A stretch of 64,000 nt of DNA from Prostheceraeus crozeri (taxonomy: Eukaryota > Platyhelminthes > Polycladida > Euryleptidae): assembly GCA_907163375.1 (NCBI GenBank), contig CAJQUW010002196.1, forward strand, positions 248,001 through 312,000, in the 5' to 3' direction. Under the pieces are notes generated by a model. It saw nothing but the letters and a program-made list of their open reading frames with translations, did no database searches and was not told the DNA's origin. The translations under genes were made by a program, and so were the position numbers. This document shows, piece by piece, positions 10,448 through 21,013 of this stretch. The stretch's first letter is position 1; each line of letters starts with the position of its first letter.

Positions 10448-11035
10448 CACAGAATTAGATTCATCTGCTTGCGCTTCGGTTTCTAGAATGGAAGAATCGT
10501 ATCAAACCTTAAAATCAAAATGGCGCATCACAGAATTAGACAATTTGCTCCTTCTCGAATGGATACTTCGTGTATCGCTCATTGGAAATGGCAAACAATA
10601 AGCTGTCAGCAGGAGATCCTAGAGCCAGTGAGAGAGGCGTGCATGCTGTCATATCACTTTGCACACACCAAAACGCACATCGCTGTCTGGCTAACATTCT
10701 ATTCAGGGTATACACTATGCAGTGAGGAATGCTAAGAAGAGGATGGTGGAATCATCAAGTGAAATAATTTTCGTGCGCCTGCTATTTTTTTGATACTGAT
10801 CGAAAGGGCCAACATTATAGAGAAAACTTATGCGCACAGAATTCTTTGAATCTAAATGATTGTGGCAATCGAAGCACTTTGCAATCCGCAAGCGACGCAC
10901 GACTTTTTTCCAATCTCTGTAAGGTATTAGGAATTCCTTTTTGCCCACTTCGTAAGCTCCGTGATGTGCCGACGATTTCGAATAAATCACACTTCTAGCA
11001 AACCGAAGCAGATAAACAAAATATTTAATTCTGTG
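10448..11035. mobile_element. Non-autonomous hAT-like element, copy 1, with 8-bp target duplication
   Basis: Terminal inverted repeats CACAGAATTAGA (10448) and TTAATTCTGTG (to 11035), flanked on both sides by the same 8 bases GCAGTGAT (10440-10447 and 11036-11043). The 588-base body shares long blocks with copies at 15854-16377 and 44154-44947. No transposase is encoded. An 8-bp duplication with short TIRs suggests the hAT superfamily. Confidence 0.85.
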
Positions 11036-11084
11036 GCAGTGATATTGTACTGTACTATTTTCTAGTAGAATTCAGGCTTAATAA

Positions 11085-11175
11085 TTTTGGCATTTTGGAT
11101 AAAGGAATTTCGCTTATAACGAATGAAATTTATTGGTCCCTAGGATTTCATTATAACCGGAGGTAATTGTACAAT
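11085..11175. repeat. Possible pogo-like terminal region
   Basis: TTCGCTTATAACGAATGAAA, TTTATTGGTCCCTAGG and CATTATAACCGGAGG form a self-complementary block of the kind seen at the ends of pogo/Tigger-like transposons. It would be the 3' end of the remnant whose coding piece is at 10056-10235. Confidence 0.35.
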
Positions 11176-11449
11176 GAATGACATACGAAAAGGGTCAGTG
11201 TGTCATGCACAAGATACAAGACTGGCAGGATTTCAACCTTCGACCCCACATTATTTACTGTCTCTCTGATCAACTGAGCTGCGGCTGCTTGCGTGCGACC
11301 GATGTCAGTAGGAGGGACCATCACACTTCAGTTTTCACAACAACCGTGTTAAGTCGATCGCTCCAAAGCTTTTCATCATGTTTTAAAAAATCATTTCTCT
11401 AAAATTCATAAATCTGTCCAATAATCTGTTTGAACCCTTTTATCTACAG

Positions 11450-11731
11450 AGCGATGATTGGATCTGGTAGTGGAATCGGTTCAGGAGGTGGTGTTGGATC
11501 AGGAAGTGGACATGGAACTGGGAACGCAAATGCGGGACATGATGATAAAAAGAAGCTTGTTCCTGATGATCCTGGTTATTCCAATCCTGCGTTTGCTTCG
11601 CAAATAATTTCAATCGTTGAAGAGAGACCAATCGTTTACCCTCCGCCTAGTGTGAATCTTAATCCTTATCCAGGCATTGGTCCACCCGTTCCTGAGGTAA
11701 TGAGCGTCCTACGAACACAAACAGTGAAAAG
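11450..11731 (+). CDS. Juxtamembrane/cytoplasmic exon of the kringle protein
   Basis: A 282-base exon between acceptor TTTTATCTACAG (ending 11449) and donor GTGAGT (11732). Phase 2 on both sides matches the exons at 6608 and 47661. It completes the membrane segment (GAMIGSGSGIG), continues through a Gly/Ser stretch to the charged cytosolic DDKKK, and then gives DDPGYSNPAFASQ and a Pro-rich part, YPPPSVNLNPYPGIGPPVP. The YSNPAF motif and the proline runs could serve as adaptor or endocytic binding sites; that is inference. Confidence 0.85.
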
Positions 11732-12024
11732 GTGAGTGTGTATCAGAGAAATTAACAATGCTACAGCTTAGTGAGAAATTAGCAAGAAAAATCCAACAGG
11801 GACCGTTTAGGAGCCAGATCAGAGGCAATAATGCGCAGGATGACCATCTTATTTTTCTTTAAAATTTTGAAATACATACAGAGTTCATACTCTAACTGCT
11901 TGTACTATTTTATGAAACACAGCTATGTTATATGTTTTGTCGTCAGAATTACCCCCTCCCCGATCATTGTCTGAAAGCAATTTGACCACATTAAGTCAGT
12001 AGAAGATAAAATTACTGTTCGTGA
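11732..12024 (+). other. Start of the ~36-kb intron of the kringle gene
   Basis: The intron runs from 11732 to 47660 (phase 2). This first part has no recognised element; beyond 12025 the intron is mostly mobile DNA. Confidence 0.7.
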
Positions 12025-12544
12025 TTCTCTCTCTCTCTCTCTCTCTCAAAATTCAAAATTCAAGGGGTTTTATTTTCATGTGAAAATACCCAAGTAAATG
12101 TACAGTGATGTACAGCCTATTTGTGAAAGTCAATACGTAACTTGAATGGAATCATGTACAGGTGAATTTGCAGTGTTCAATGAAATGAGTTCAGAGTTTA
12201 TGAAAATACCATGATGAGTGAAATGAAGATAGAAATATTGTTAGCATGGATGACGGAATGCATGACTTTTTTTGACAATGTATACCGGGATTTGAAATAT
12301 TTAAAAAGGAGAGGAGGAATCATTCAAATCATGCTTTCAAAAAGTTATGTTGTTTGATGGTTATTTTAATATTAATTCAATCTGGTCAGTCACGTCCACA
12401 ATCATTATTTATTATTATTAAGAGTCGTCTTGCAAGGGCCGGCAGAAAATGAATTTCGAATATAGGACAGCAAAAAAGTCACGAAATGTTAATTAATGTA
12501 GTTAAGAATATGCTACTTTAATTTGAATCAATGATTCAACTCAC

Positions 12545-12642
12545 CTGTAATGACAAAGGATTTGAGGGTTTGGTAAAATGTATATGTATGAAGCTGATCC
12601 GGCCCTTGCTTGCGACTTGATTAGGTAATTATTCAGTTGATT
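12545..12642 (-). promoter_or_regulatory. 3' leader copy with splice donor, element A
   Basis: This segment matches the 5' leader of element A (19873-19958) apart from a 13-base insertion. Read on the minus strand it ends TTTGTCATTACAG and is followed at once by GTGAGT, a consensus donor. At the 5' end of A the same CAG is instead followed by the ORF1 start. The homology stops exactly at the CAG. Confidence 0.75.
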
Positions 12643-13283
12643 TACGAAACAGTCTGAATTTTCTAATCATTTCACATTGATACTATCGGCTGATCGATAT
12701 TCATAATTTCATTGGACGCGTTCTTTATGAAGCTAACAATAGCGTCTCATTTTGTAACGTCTACGTATTACACTAACATAGGAAATTGAAAAGATAATAT
12801 TGTTGTGTTGTGGATAATCAAGTCGTGCTTTACTTTGCACGACATAGCTATCGCTTGTGACAGTTGATATCAATTCAATCTATTGTTTTATAAGAACTCC
12901 TGTTAAATTTTCCGACTCACGTCGATTCTAACTTACGCATCTCCTTTTAGTTATCAATTTCAAAATGTACCGAGAATGTATTGTTTCACGGGAACCACTA
13001 TCTATGCGGCATAGCTATCGATTCCACTTTGTATTATCATTGCAGTCATTCATGCTTCATCGATTCTTTAAGTCGATCATCATTTAACATTGCAAGATAG
13101 CTCTATCCTTGTTGACTTCTTTAATGAACATAGATATTGACTTCATTATACTGCCGCTACTGTTGTCCAACATGAGATTAAATTCTGTCCTGGTGGTGTT
13201 TATAAATTCAGTTAGATATCTTTGACGTAATTTGCTAAGATGTGAGCACCATAGAAATTAACAATACCATAGAAAGTCTACTT

Positions 13284-16200
13284 CTATGGTGAGCACTGAA
13301 CCAGGAAATGATAAGTGTCTTCTATTTCGTCAGGCCAATGAGGACAAAAGCATTCTTCATAATCTCGTCTATTACCATATCGTTTTATTTCAGCCATCAA
13401 TTTGTGATTTCCTGTTCTGAACTTTAGCATAATCAACATGTCTTCGCTCATCTCAGATGCGGTACATAGATATGATTTTAAATCGTTGTCGAACCTGCAT
13501 AACTCAAGATATCTATTGCCTTTGTGACTGTTTTTGGCGCTATTAATCCATTCTTCTCTAAAGAAGCATCGTATTCTCTCATCGGCTATCTTAATAAATT
13601 TGTTTTTATTGCAATAAAGTTGGTTTTCCCAAAGGTTTGACAGATTCAATTTCATTGATAATTTTCTTATTTGATGTATCCATGTATTGGCATATTCTCT
13701 TGAATTTACCTTGTTAAAAACGCTTTGATATAATTTAGAACTTAGACTGTTTTGGTTGTTATCAATTAATTTTATCCATAGTCGAATTGCTGCTTTGTAG
13801 AAAAGAAATTCGAAGGGCTTTATGCCAAATTCACCTATGATGCAGTAATTCGCGGTAGAACTTTTCAAATAGCAGAACCTTTTATAAAATTGGAGTTGTA
13901 CAATATACGATTCAGGTCTTTTAGATTTTTGTAGAAAAGGAATTCGCCACAGTATCTCATCTGCGATAAAGTTAAAATTTCAAAAGTATCTTTTAAGATT
14001 TTTCCATTAACGTGACCAAATTCTCTAAGTGTTTTTGCTGTTGTATATGATGATTTTTTACCCTTATTTTCTAATAGTTCTATATACTTTCTATCGCTAT
14101 TTGCTATGAACATCCCGAGATACTTGTACTCTTGAACAATTTCAATAGCTGTTGCTGAGCTGCCGTGCTTTATGTTAACGTGGCTATATTTAGTGTTCAC
14201 ATTTTTTACCATAATTTTCGTTTCGCTGTATTTTTAATTTTAATTTTTTTTTTATTTACAGAAATTTTTAATTTCTGTATTTTGTATTTTTAATCCATTA
14301 TCATCACAATATTGATTCACTATCCCAATCTGCCTAATCAATCCATCTTGCGTTTCGCTGCACAATAAAATATCATCCGCGTACATCAACGCCGTTATGG
14401 TTACTTCATTTATTTTTGTCAGGTCTAGGATTGCTATATTTCCATCCATTATAGTTACCAGATCGTTCATAAATATGCAAAATAGTGTCGGTGACAAACT
14501 ATCTCCTTGTGGAATTCCATTTCTGAGTGTGAAAATATCACTTTCTTCTCCTTTATATAGAATTTTATAACGTTTGTTGTCAATCAAATTCATGATTAAT
14601 TTTAAGATTCTGCTATTTGGGATCGTGTTGTCTAGTTTATCCTTTAATTTACGTTTCGAGATTGAATCGAATGCCTTTGACAAATCGATGAAGCATAAAT
14701 AGAGTGGAGCTTTTCTATTGTTATAAATTTGAATTATTTCTCTTAGTATAAAAATATTGTCAAGGGTGGAGAGTCCTTTTCTGAAGCCTATTTGGGATTC
14801 GTGGATAACGTGGTTTCCTTCTAGCCATGAGTTAAGTCGATTATTAATAATTTTAGTCATTATTTTTTCTAAGCATGTTGATAAATTTATGCATCTGTAA
14901 GACATTACATTGTCTTTACTTCCTTTTTTAAGTATGGGTGTCAGCCAACTGTATTGCCATGGAATGTTTCGATCTTCCATTATGCTGTTGAAGAGATGCA
15001 CTAAAATTTCGCTCGATTCGTCTATATTTTTTTTAAACATTTCTTACACGAGACCATCTGGTCCACTGGACTTCGAGTTGGCTACTTTTTTCAGACATTC
15101 TTTTACTTCCTCACTTGTTATATCTGATTCCAGATTTTTGTAATCGTACATATTTGTAGTCGAAATTTTGTTTGTAATTATCAGTGAAGAAATACAGTGG
15201 GTCGATATACAATCTACTTCTCTAAGCGATGTTGAATCTATTTCTTCGACACATTTTTGGAAATCGCTTATTGTAAGATTGCTTTTCTGGATATGTTTTA
15301 CTAATGTTTTGTTTTCTCTTATAATTTGCCAGTATTTTTTATGATTTTTTTCAAACTTCGCATTTTCTAATTTTTGAAGTCTCTTTAATTTATTTATTCT
15401 CTTCTCTCTTTTGATTGTTTTATTTAACTCACGCTTGTATTTCATTAGATTGACTAAGTTGTCTTCACTGTTTTCACACTTTAGATCGTAAATAGCATTT
15501 TTATAGGCTCTTCTACATTCCCTTGTTTTTTCAGAATAAATGATTTTATTTGATGAATTTAGAGTTTTTCTTGTTGCGCCATTCTTGTCGTCCATCATTC
15601 TTTCATACACAACTGGGATGGGTAGATTATTAGCGTTAATTTCATGTAAAAGGTATTGGCATCTGATTTTATAACAATCATTATCGAAGTTCGTTTCATT
15701 TTGACTAGTCCATTTATGAGGTCTGATTGATCTGGATGGGTTAAGTTTTTTATATGATCGTCTTGGTATATCATTATTTGAATGATTGCAATGAGCTTCG
15801 CTCTTTTCGTCTATAGCCAACTCGAATATCAGTGGGATGTGATCAGTATATAGCACAGAATTAGACAGGTCGTCTCTGTTCTTCCGTTTGACTAGAAGGG
15901 AAGCATTGGAACGTGCAACGTTATTGAAATGGCACAATCTGCTGACTAAATACCATAGCAATCGAACAATGAGAAGCCAGTTCAGCATTAAAAACGACAA
16001 ATTGTACAAAGTTTCTGTGACTGTTATCAACCGGATCACACAGCAAAGAGACACAGTCGATGTCAAGTTCTACAGAGAAGTTTGTGAACGTTTTTTCATG
16101 CGCCTGCTAACTTTTTTTAAAATGATCGGAGGGCCCAACATTATCGAGAAAACTTTTGCGCAATGATCTGAATTCTTCGAATCTGAAGGAATCGTGGCGA

Positions 16201-17222
16201 TCGGAGCATTTTGAAGGAATTTAGAGCAAACCGCAAGCGACGCACGACTATTTTTCCTATCTCTGCAAGGTATTAAAAATTTCTTTTTGCCCACTTATTA
16301 AGTTCCTGCATGTGCCATTTGTTTGAATCAGTTTGCACTTCTAGCAAAGTGACACAGATAAACAATCTAATTCTGTGGTATATAGAGTAGGTTCCAAAAT
16401 ATCAAATTTCCTTATATATGGTATTATTGAGTGCGATATTAGTAAATAATCACTGACTGACTTTCTTAAATTATCGCCATGTAGCGTAATATATGTAGGC
16501 TTTCCAGGTTCAAATCGACCACTTGCAATAATTAGTGATGTTTCGTTACAGAATTCAATAATTTGTCTGCCTTGTCCATTGATTATTTCGTCAGATGAAT
16601 TTCTTGGCAAGAGGGTCACTCCGTTAATATCACTTAAATTTCCGGTTCGTCCATTTAAGTCTCCTACCAGAATTATGTGCTTCATTTTGAATTTTGAAAT
16701 ATAAAATTTAATTTTGCTAAAGTAATTGCTCTCCTTGTATTTTGATTCACGATTTTCTTTATCACATATAATCAAGAAAATATGATTGAGATTCTGCCAT
16801 TTTTCATTCACAAGTTTAAAGATCAAAAGGTTTCCGTTTTCGTTTATAATGGTTGCTGTTTTGTATTCATCTTGTTGAATTTTATTGTATAATGACACTT
16901 CCTTGATATTTCTTCCCATGAGATTTGTCTTTTCAGCGATCGTATGATATCCGGCATAATGTTTAATCACAGGTGGGTCCCAATCATTTTTCAAATGCGT
17001 TTCAGTAAAACATACTATATCTGAATTATCTATATCATTCAACAAACAGGAGTCCTTGATTTTACAATCAGTCAAACCGTTTATGTTAAAATAGAAGAAC
17101 TTAAGTTTGTGCTTTTTTCTAGGAATATGATCAGTGATATCAATTGTAACCTCATTAGCATTGGTTTCATTTTCGATAACGTCATCGTTCATCTCCTCTC
17201 CTTTTCCTATTTCATCAAACAT
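13284..17222 (-). pseudogene. LINE A ORF2 (APE endonuclease-reverse transcriptase), broken
   Basis: Starts at the ATG of ATGTTTGATG, whose TTTGA overlaps the ORF1 stop. The endonuclease half (17222-16386) has FFYFNINGL, CFTETHL, ILVGDLNGRTG. It is cut by a hAT-like insertion inside the T-D-H motif codons (LYTDH) and resumes from 15845. The RT part has GPDGLV then a stop (TAA in place of a Tyr codon), GFRKGLSTLDN, IDLSKAFDSI, GIPQGDSLSPTLF and the catalytic YADDILL. Frameshifts near 14230 and 13865 follow. The last Cys/His segment is cut short at HFLVQCSP, about 60 codons before the family end. Confidence 0.85.
15854..16377. mobile_element. Non-autonomous hAT-like element, copy 2, inside LINE A ORF2
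   Basis: TIRs CACAGAATTAGA (15854) and TCTAATTCTGTG (to 16377), with an 8-bp duplication GTATATAG at 15846-15853 and 16378-16385. Removing the element and one duplication restores the LINE codons for E-P-T-L-Y-T-D-H, so the insertion is precise and younger than LINE A. Length 524 bases. Confidence 0.92.
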
Positions 17223-17820
17223 ACTGAGGGTATCCGTGCGAGGTCTGCATAGGTACTACTGGTGCTGGTTGCATTTCTGGTGGTTGTCTGTTTGGGATGC
17301 TGTTGCGTGCATGAACGTACGTTGGCATGTATCTTCTTTCGCCTCTTTCATTGATGATAGGGCTCACATTGAATCTTCTTTCATATTCCATCCTATGATT
17401 TTCTCCTTGGGGCGGCCTTCGGTTTTGCCATGGTCTTCGGTTGTCATCATAGGCTCTGTTGTTATTATTTTGCCATCTGGGTCTTGTTCTTGGTCTTCTT
17501 CTTTGCCAGTTATAGTCGTTGTAGTTTCTCCTGCCCCAACAATTGCGGGCGATATGACCATATTTGCTGCAGTTATAACACTTAGGCAATTGATGTTGGT
17601 TGATGTTGTAGTTTGCTGCTGGCTGATAGCGTCTTGGTCGAGCTTCTGATGTTTCTCCAACCTGTTGCCGTCTTTCCAGCCCGTCTTTCACTTCGTCTAT
17701 CTTCTTGTTGATGTTTTCGATCAGAGTTTGTATCTCTGCTTTCGTGTAGGTATCTCTTTCTCCAAGATCTTCTGCTTCGCTATCAAGATGCCATCTGCGA
17801 GATCTTTCAGTATTTTGTCT
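17215..17820 (-). pseudogene. LINE A ORF1, C-terminal part with CCHC zinc knuckle
   Basis: The minus frame carries a charged helical segment, then CYNCSKYGHIARNCWG, a CCHC knuckle that binds nucleic acid, followed by an Arg/Asn-rich tail (RRPRTRPRWQNNNN) and a Pro-rich end. The stop TGA overlaps the ORF2 ATG. The N-terminal half lies at 19328-19870, split off by the long-TIR insertion. Confidence 0.8.
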
Positions 17821-17846
17821 TCTTAAATCGTCAATTTGTTATTGTA

Positions 17847-19173
17847 GTCCTAAGGAGGACTGATAGCGTTCTCCAATCCGCAAGTGTACAAAGGCAATGC
17901 TACTGTAACCATTGGATTAATCAGTTCTTAAAAGAACTCAATGTAGCTTTCTCGTGGCAACGAATTAAAAGGGGGTGGGCGGTGAAGAGTGAATACAGAG
18001 CGCTTAGCGTGGCTTACGGGAGATGAGAGAGCTCCCATTCTTAAGTCTTGATGTATGAGGCGAAGTTTGTGTAAAGGCGGATTACATATTTATCACACAG
18101 CGATTGCATCTTTATGGGATTCGAGGATGAACAGGATCTGTTTACTTGTAGGAATCGAAAAGGCAAAGATTGATGTACAGGATTTGTTTACATGTGAAGA
18201 TCGCAAAAAGCATACTGTATTTATTGATGGGATGAATTTAATGACAGGATCTGTTTACATGAGGGAAACGCAACAATTGAATAATGTCTGATTTATCTTT
18301 GTGACATATCTTTCAAGACATATCATTACCTATTCAGTATTTTGTCAGCCACTATGTGTGGGACCCCGCTCGTCTGGGTTTGAGTGTTCAGGTTAGGGGT
18401 CGAAACACAACTAGACGAGTACCTGCTGATGACTGACGGACTGCAGTATTATGTTTTATATCCCTCAATCGGTAACTGAAGTAGTGGTCGATGCATTGTA
18501 ATTCAAATGAAGAAATGTGGAATTACATGAAGTACTATAGACGGATGAAGAAACTGGCGATAACAAATTCAAGTGAAGAAATAGTATTTCCCATGTGTAG
18601 TCTTAGGTATAGTGTGTATAGTTTCATTGCTTTCGGTGTAGTAGAGTGTCATTGTAGTTCTATTGTTTACCTCCATTATCCACTTTCCACTTATCCACTC
18701 TTACCATTATCCACTTTGTGTAGTGTCAGATATAGTTAACTTGTAATCAGTGTAGTAGCATCGTTGTATTTCCATATTTTACCTCCATTTTTCCAATTTT
18801 TATTCATCGGTTTCCTGTTGTTTTATAATATCCATTTTTAATTTCCTTAACCTATGGTGACCATTGTCTTATTCTATTTCCACTATCAGCATCTGTAGTC
18901 GGTACAGTATATTAGAAGTCTGTTTTGAACGTGTATACGACAGTGTTTGGAATCTATGGTATTAGTATATTAACGGCAAGAATGAGTAGTATTACAAGTC
19001 TTAAGATTTCCATTTTTACCAGATATTGGGCCAAAGCTGATCAATTTTAATTCGTTGCCACGAGAAAGCCACATTGAGTTCTTTTAAGAACTGATTAATC
19101 CAATGGTTACAGTAGCATTGCCTTTGTACACTTGCGGATTGGAGAACGCTATCAGTCCTCCTTAGGACTACTT
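17847..19173. mobile_element. 1.33-kb DNA element with ~125-bp terminal inverted repeats
   Basis: Left end TAGTCCTAAGGAGGACTGAT (17847) and right end ATCAGTCCTCCTTAGGACTA (to about 19173). The arms stay complementary for about 125 bases (CTCCAATCCGCAAGTGTAC, CAGTTCTTAAAAGAACTCAA, CTCGTGGCAACGAATT). It interrupts ORF1 of LINE A. The flanks allow a TA target duplication. Inside, a phrase like GACAGGATCTGTTTACATG recurs three times between 18130 and 18265. No transposase was recognised. Confidence 0.85.
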
Positions 19174-19327
19174 TAACTAATAATTTAAATTAGTAAGCAT
19201 TATATTCTATTATAAATGGCTACTGGGATGACTTTCATCATCGTATGAGAATTTTCTCAGCTCAGTTGCCGTGTCGTTTTGTCGTTTCATTTCCTCTTCA
19301 AGGGTGTTCGCTGATGACAGAAGGTCT

Positions 19328-19870
19328 TCAATTTTTCTTTCTCTGAGGAAAAAGCCTTGATTCGAGATACCTAATTTTTCTCTGATATTCTTCGATTTCG
19401 TTCTTCAGTGACTCCGCTTCCTCTGTGTTGTCTTTCGTAATTGTAGATAGTAATTCTTCGATTCTCTTATCTTTCTGGTGTATAGTTTCTTCTGCTGCCT
19501 TTGTCTTCTTCTTCAGAGCTTCAAGTTCTTTTTTGAGTTCATCGGTTTCACTGTTAATTGTGTTCTGTGAGGCTGGAGTTGATAATGCTTGCTGATACTG
19601 TTGGAGTTCGCTTGCATGAATATTCCCGATGCAGGCCTCGCACGCATACTTCCGCTTATATAAATGCTTTTTAAAGTACTTTGTTATTTTGTAAGCTGGG
19701 AGTTTAGTGCAAGTAAGATGGAAATTGCGCTTGCATTTATCACAACACAGTGTTTCTTCAGCAGATTCTTCCCTTCCACACACACAGATGTCCACTTCGA
19801 TGAAACCCAATTCACCTAAATCCCGGTTGGGAGATGTTGGTTCAGTGTCCACGGTCTTCACGGACTTCAT
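19328..19870 (-). pseudogene. LINE A ORF1, N-terminal PHD finger and coiled coil
   Basis: ATG at 19868-19870, two bases after the leader CAG. The PHD-type zinc finger reads CVCGREESAEETLCCDKCKR, then FHLTCTKLPAY and YACEACIG: Cys4-His-Cys3 spacing as in the other array members. A heptad-rich coiled coil (ELKKELEALKKKTKAAEETI) follows. The frame stops at about 19328, and the rest of ORF1 is beyond the 1.33-kb insertion. The PHD finger could contact histone tails; that is inference from the domain. Confidence 0.82.
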
Positions 19871-19872
19871 TT

Positions 19873-19957
19873 CTGTAATGACAAAAGATTTGAGGGTTTG
19901 GCAAAATGTATATGTATGGCCCTTGCTTGCGACTTGGTTAGGTAATTATTCAGTTGA

Positions 19958-19958
<1 letters not shown>
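19873..19958 (-). promoter_or_regulatory. 5' leader of LINE A, joined to ORF1 at a splice-type junction
   Basis: Begins directly after the (GA)n tail of element B (AATCAACTGAATAATTACC) and ends GTCATTACAG, followed by AA and the ORF1 ATG. The downstream copy at 12545-12642 has GTGAGT at this point. The end resembles a 3' splice acceptor as well as an exon end. Confidence 0.75.
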
Positions 19959-19989
<31 letters not shown>

Positions 19990-20565
19990 ATTCAAAATTC
20001 AAGGGTTTATATTTCATGAATGAAATTACCCGTAATTACCCGTGCAGGAAGTACATGTATATGAAAGTGGAGTGATCATCACCAAAGTTCTAATGTCATA
20101 ATGAAATGTCTATCTGGAACGCAGGAACATATGATGGATGATGTCGGAAGATGGCACATAATGATGATGCGTAAGTGAGATAATGTCAACATGGAATCTT
20201 GCTATACATAGCATGCATTATAGCATAGTAAGCATAACGAAGGAGAGGAGACTTCATGCATCATTTTGGACTGATATATATCAGGTCAAATACAAAAATA
20301 TTGTAAATCAATGTTTGACATCAACGTTAAAGTTATTAATTTTCATAATTTTTCTTCAATCAGCAACTTCACTACCCATCGCACTTATTAATTATTTAAT
20401 GACGGAGATCGGTCAAGCATATTATACACATATCATAAGTCTCTAAACCGTAATAATAATCATAGCAGTTCAGTGATGTCCTAATTGTATTATATGATTA
20501 CAACAACATCATTGATGCTGTTTTAATCTTTCTATATTATGATAATTACATGAAGTATATCTCAC

Positions 20566-20660
20566 CTGTAATTCAAATTGGAAATGATTATGAAGATGTT
20601 GAAAATATATGATTTGGACCGATCTCCGCGAGCAGTTAATAGTTGGACGACAACGCTTTG
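20566..20660 (-). promoter_or_regulatory. 3' leader copy with splice donor, element B
   Basis: About 95 bases essentially identical to the 5' leader of B (25544-25638), from CAAAGCGTTGTCG to TTTGAATTACAG. On the minus strand the CAG is followed by GTGAGATATAC. Upstream of the leader start the similarity to the 5' copy ends; GATTAATACTCA lies ~39 bases before it. Confidence 0.8.
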
Positions 20661-20698
20661 ACTGGATTTCATTGCTATCTCGACTTGACAGTAGCTGA

Positions 20699-20710
20699 TG
20701 AGTATTAATC
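20699..20710 (-). promoter_or_regulatory. Shared 12-bp motif GATTAATACTCA upstream of the 3' leader
   Basis: The same 12 bases occur at 26947-26958 (element C) and 33487-33498 (element D), each ~40 bases before the inferred leader start. They are absent before the 5' leaders, where (GA)n is found instead. The position fits a core promoter element. Confidence 0.5.
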
Positions 20711-21013
20711 AAATCTTGCTGCATTTACTATTGAAGCGGTGGTTAGAAGTTGCATTGTTCTTTGTTACTTCCTATTTCTCTGACTTACAGTTTTGCTACG
20801 TATTCTTATAGTCTTGATTTTGGTTTGTTCACTGTGATATCGATAGACATGCAAGAGAGATGGAAAGTTCTGTTCCGAAATTGGAAGATATTAATGACAT
20901 TCCTTAACCATTAACTGAAGTGTTGACTATTTATATATCTATGTATTTCGTGCATCTTTATGTATCAACCTCTGATCTGACTAATGAAAACGCGGCTGGA
21001 ATTGCATTGTTCT

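Larger units (their letters stand above)
12025..19959 (-). mobile_element. LINE A, last element of the head-to-tail array, degenerate
   Basis: The full-length structure on the minus strand is leader (19958-19873), ORF1, ORF2, 3' region with a second leader and splice donor (12545-12642), AATAAA (12069-12074) and a tail TTGAATTTTGAATTTT-(GA)n ending at 12025. It starts directly after the (GA)n tail of element B. It is about 7.9 kb now, or about 6.1 kb without two later insertions (a hAT-like element at 15854-16377 and a long-TIR element at about 17847-19173). The ORFs carry stops and frameshifts and the ORF2 C-terminus is lost, so it is inactive. Confidence 0.85.

Noticed and set aside
10416-10990. 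Small proteins around 10.4-11.0 kb
   Set aside because: They lie inside the hAT-like non-autonomous element and share its repeats with copies that do not keep the frames.
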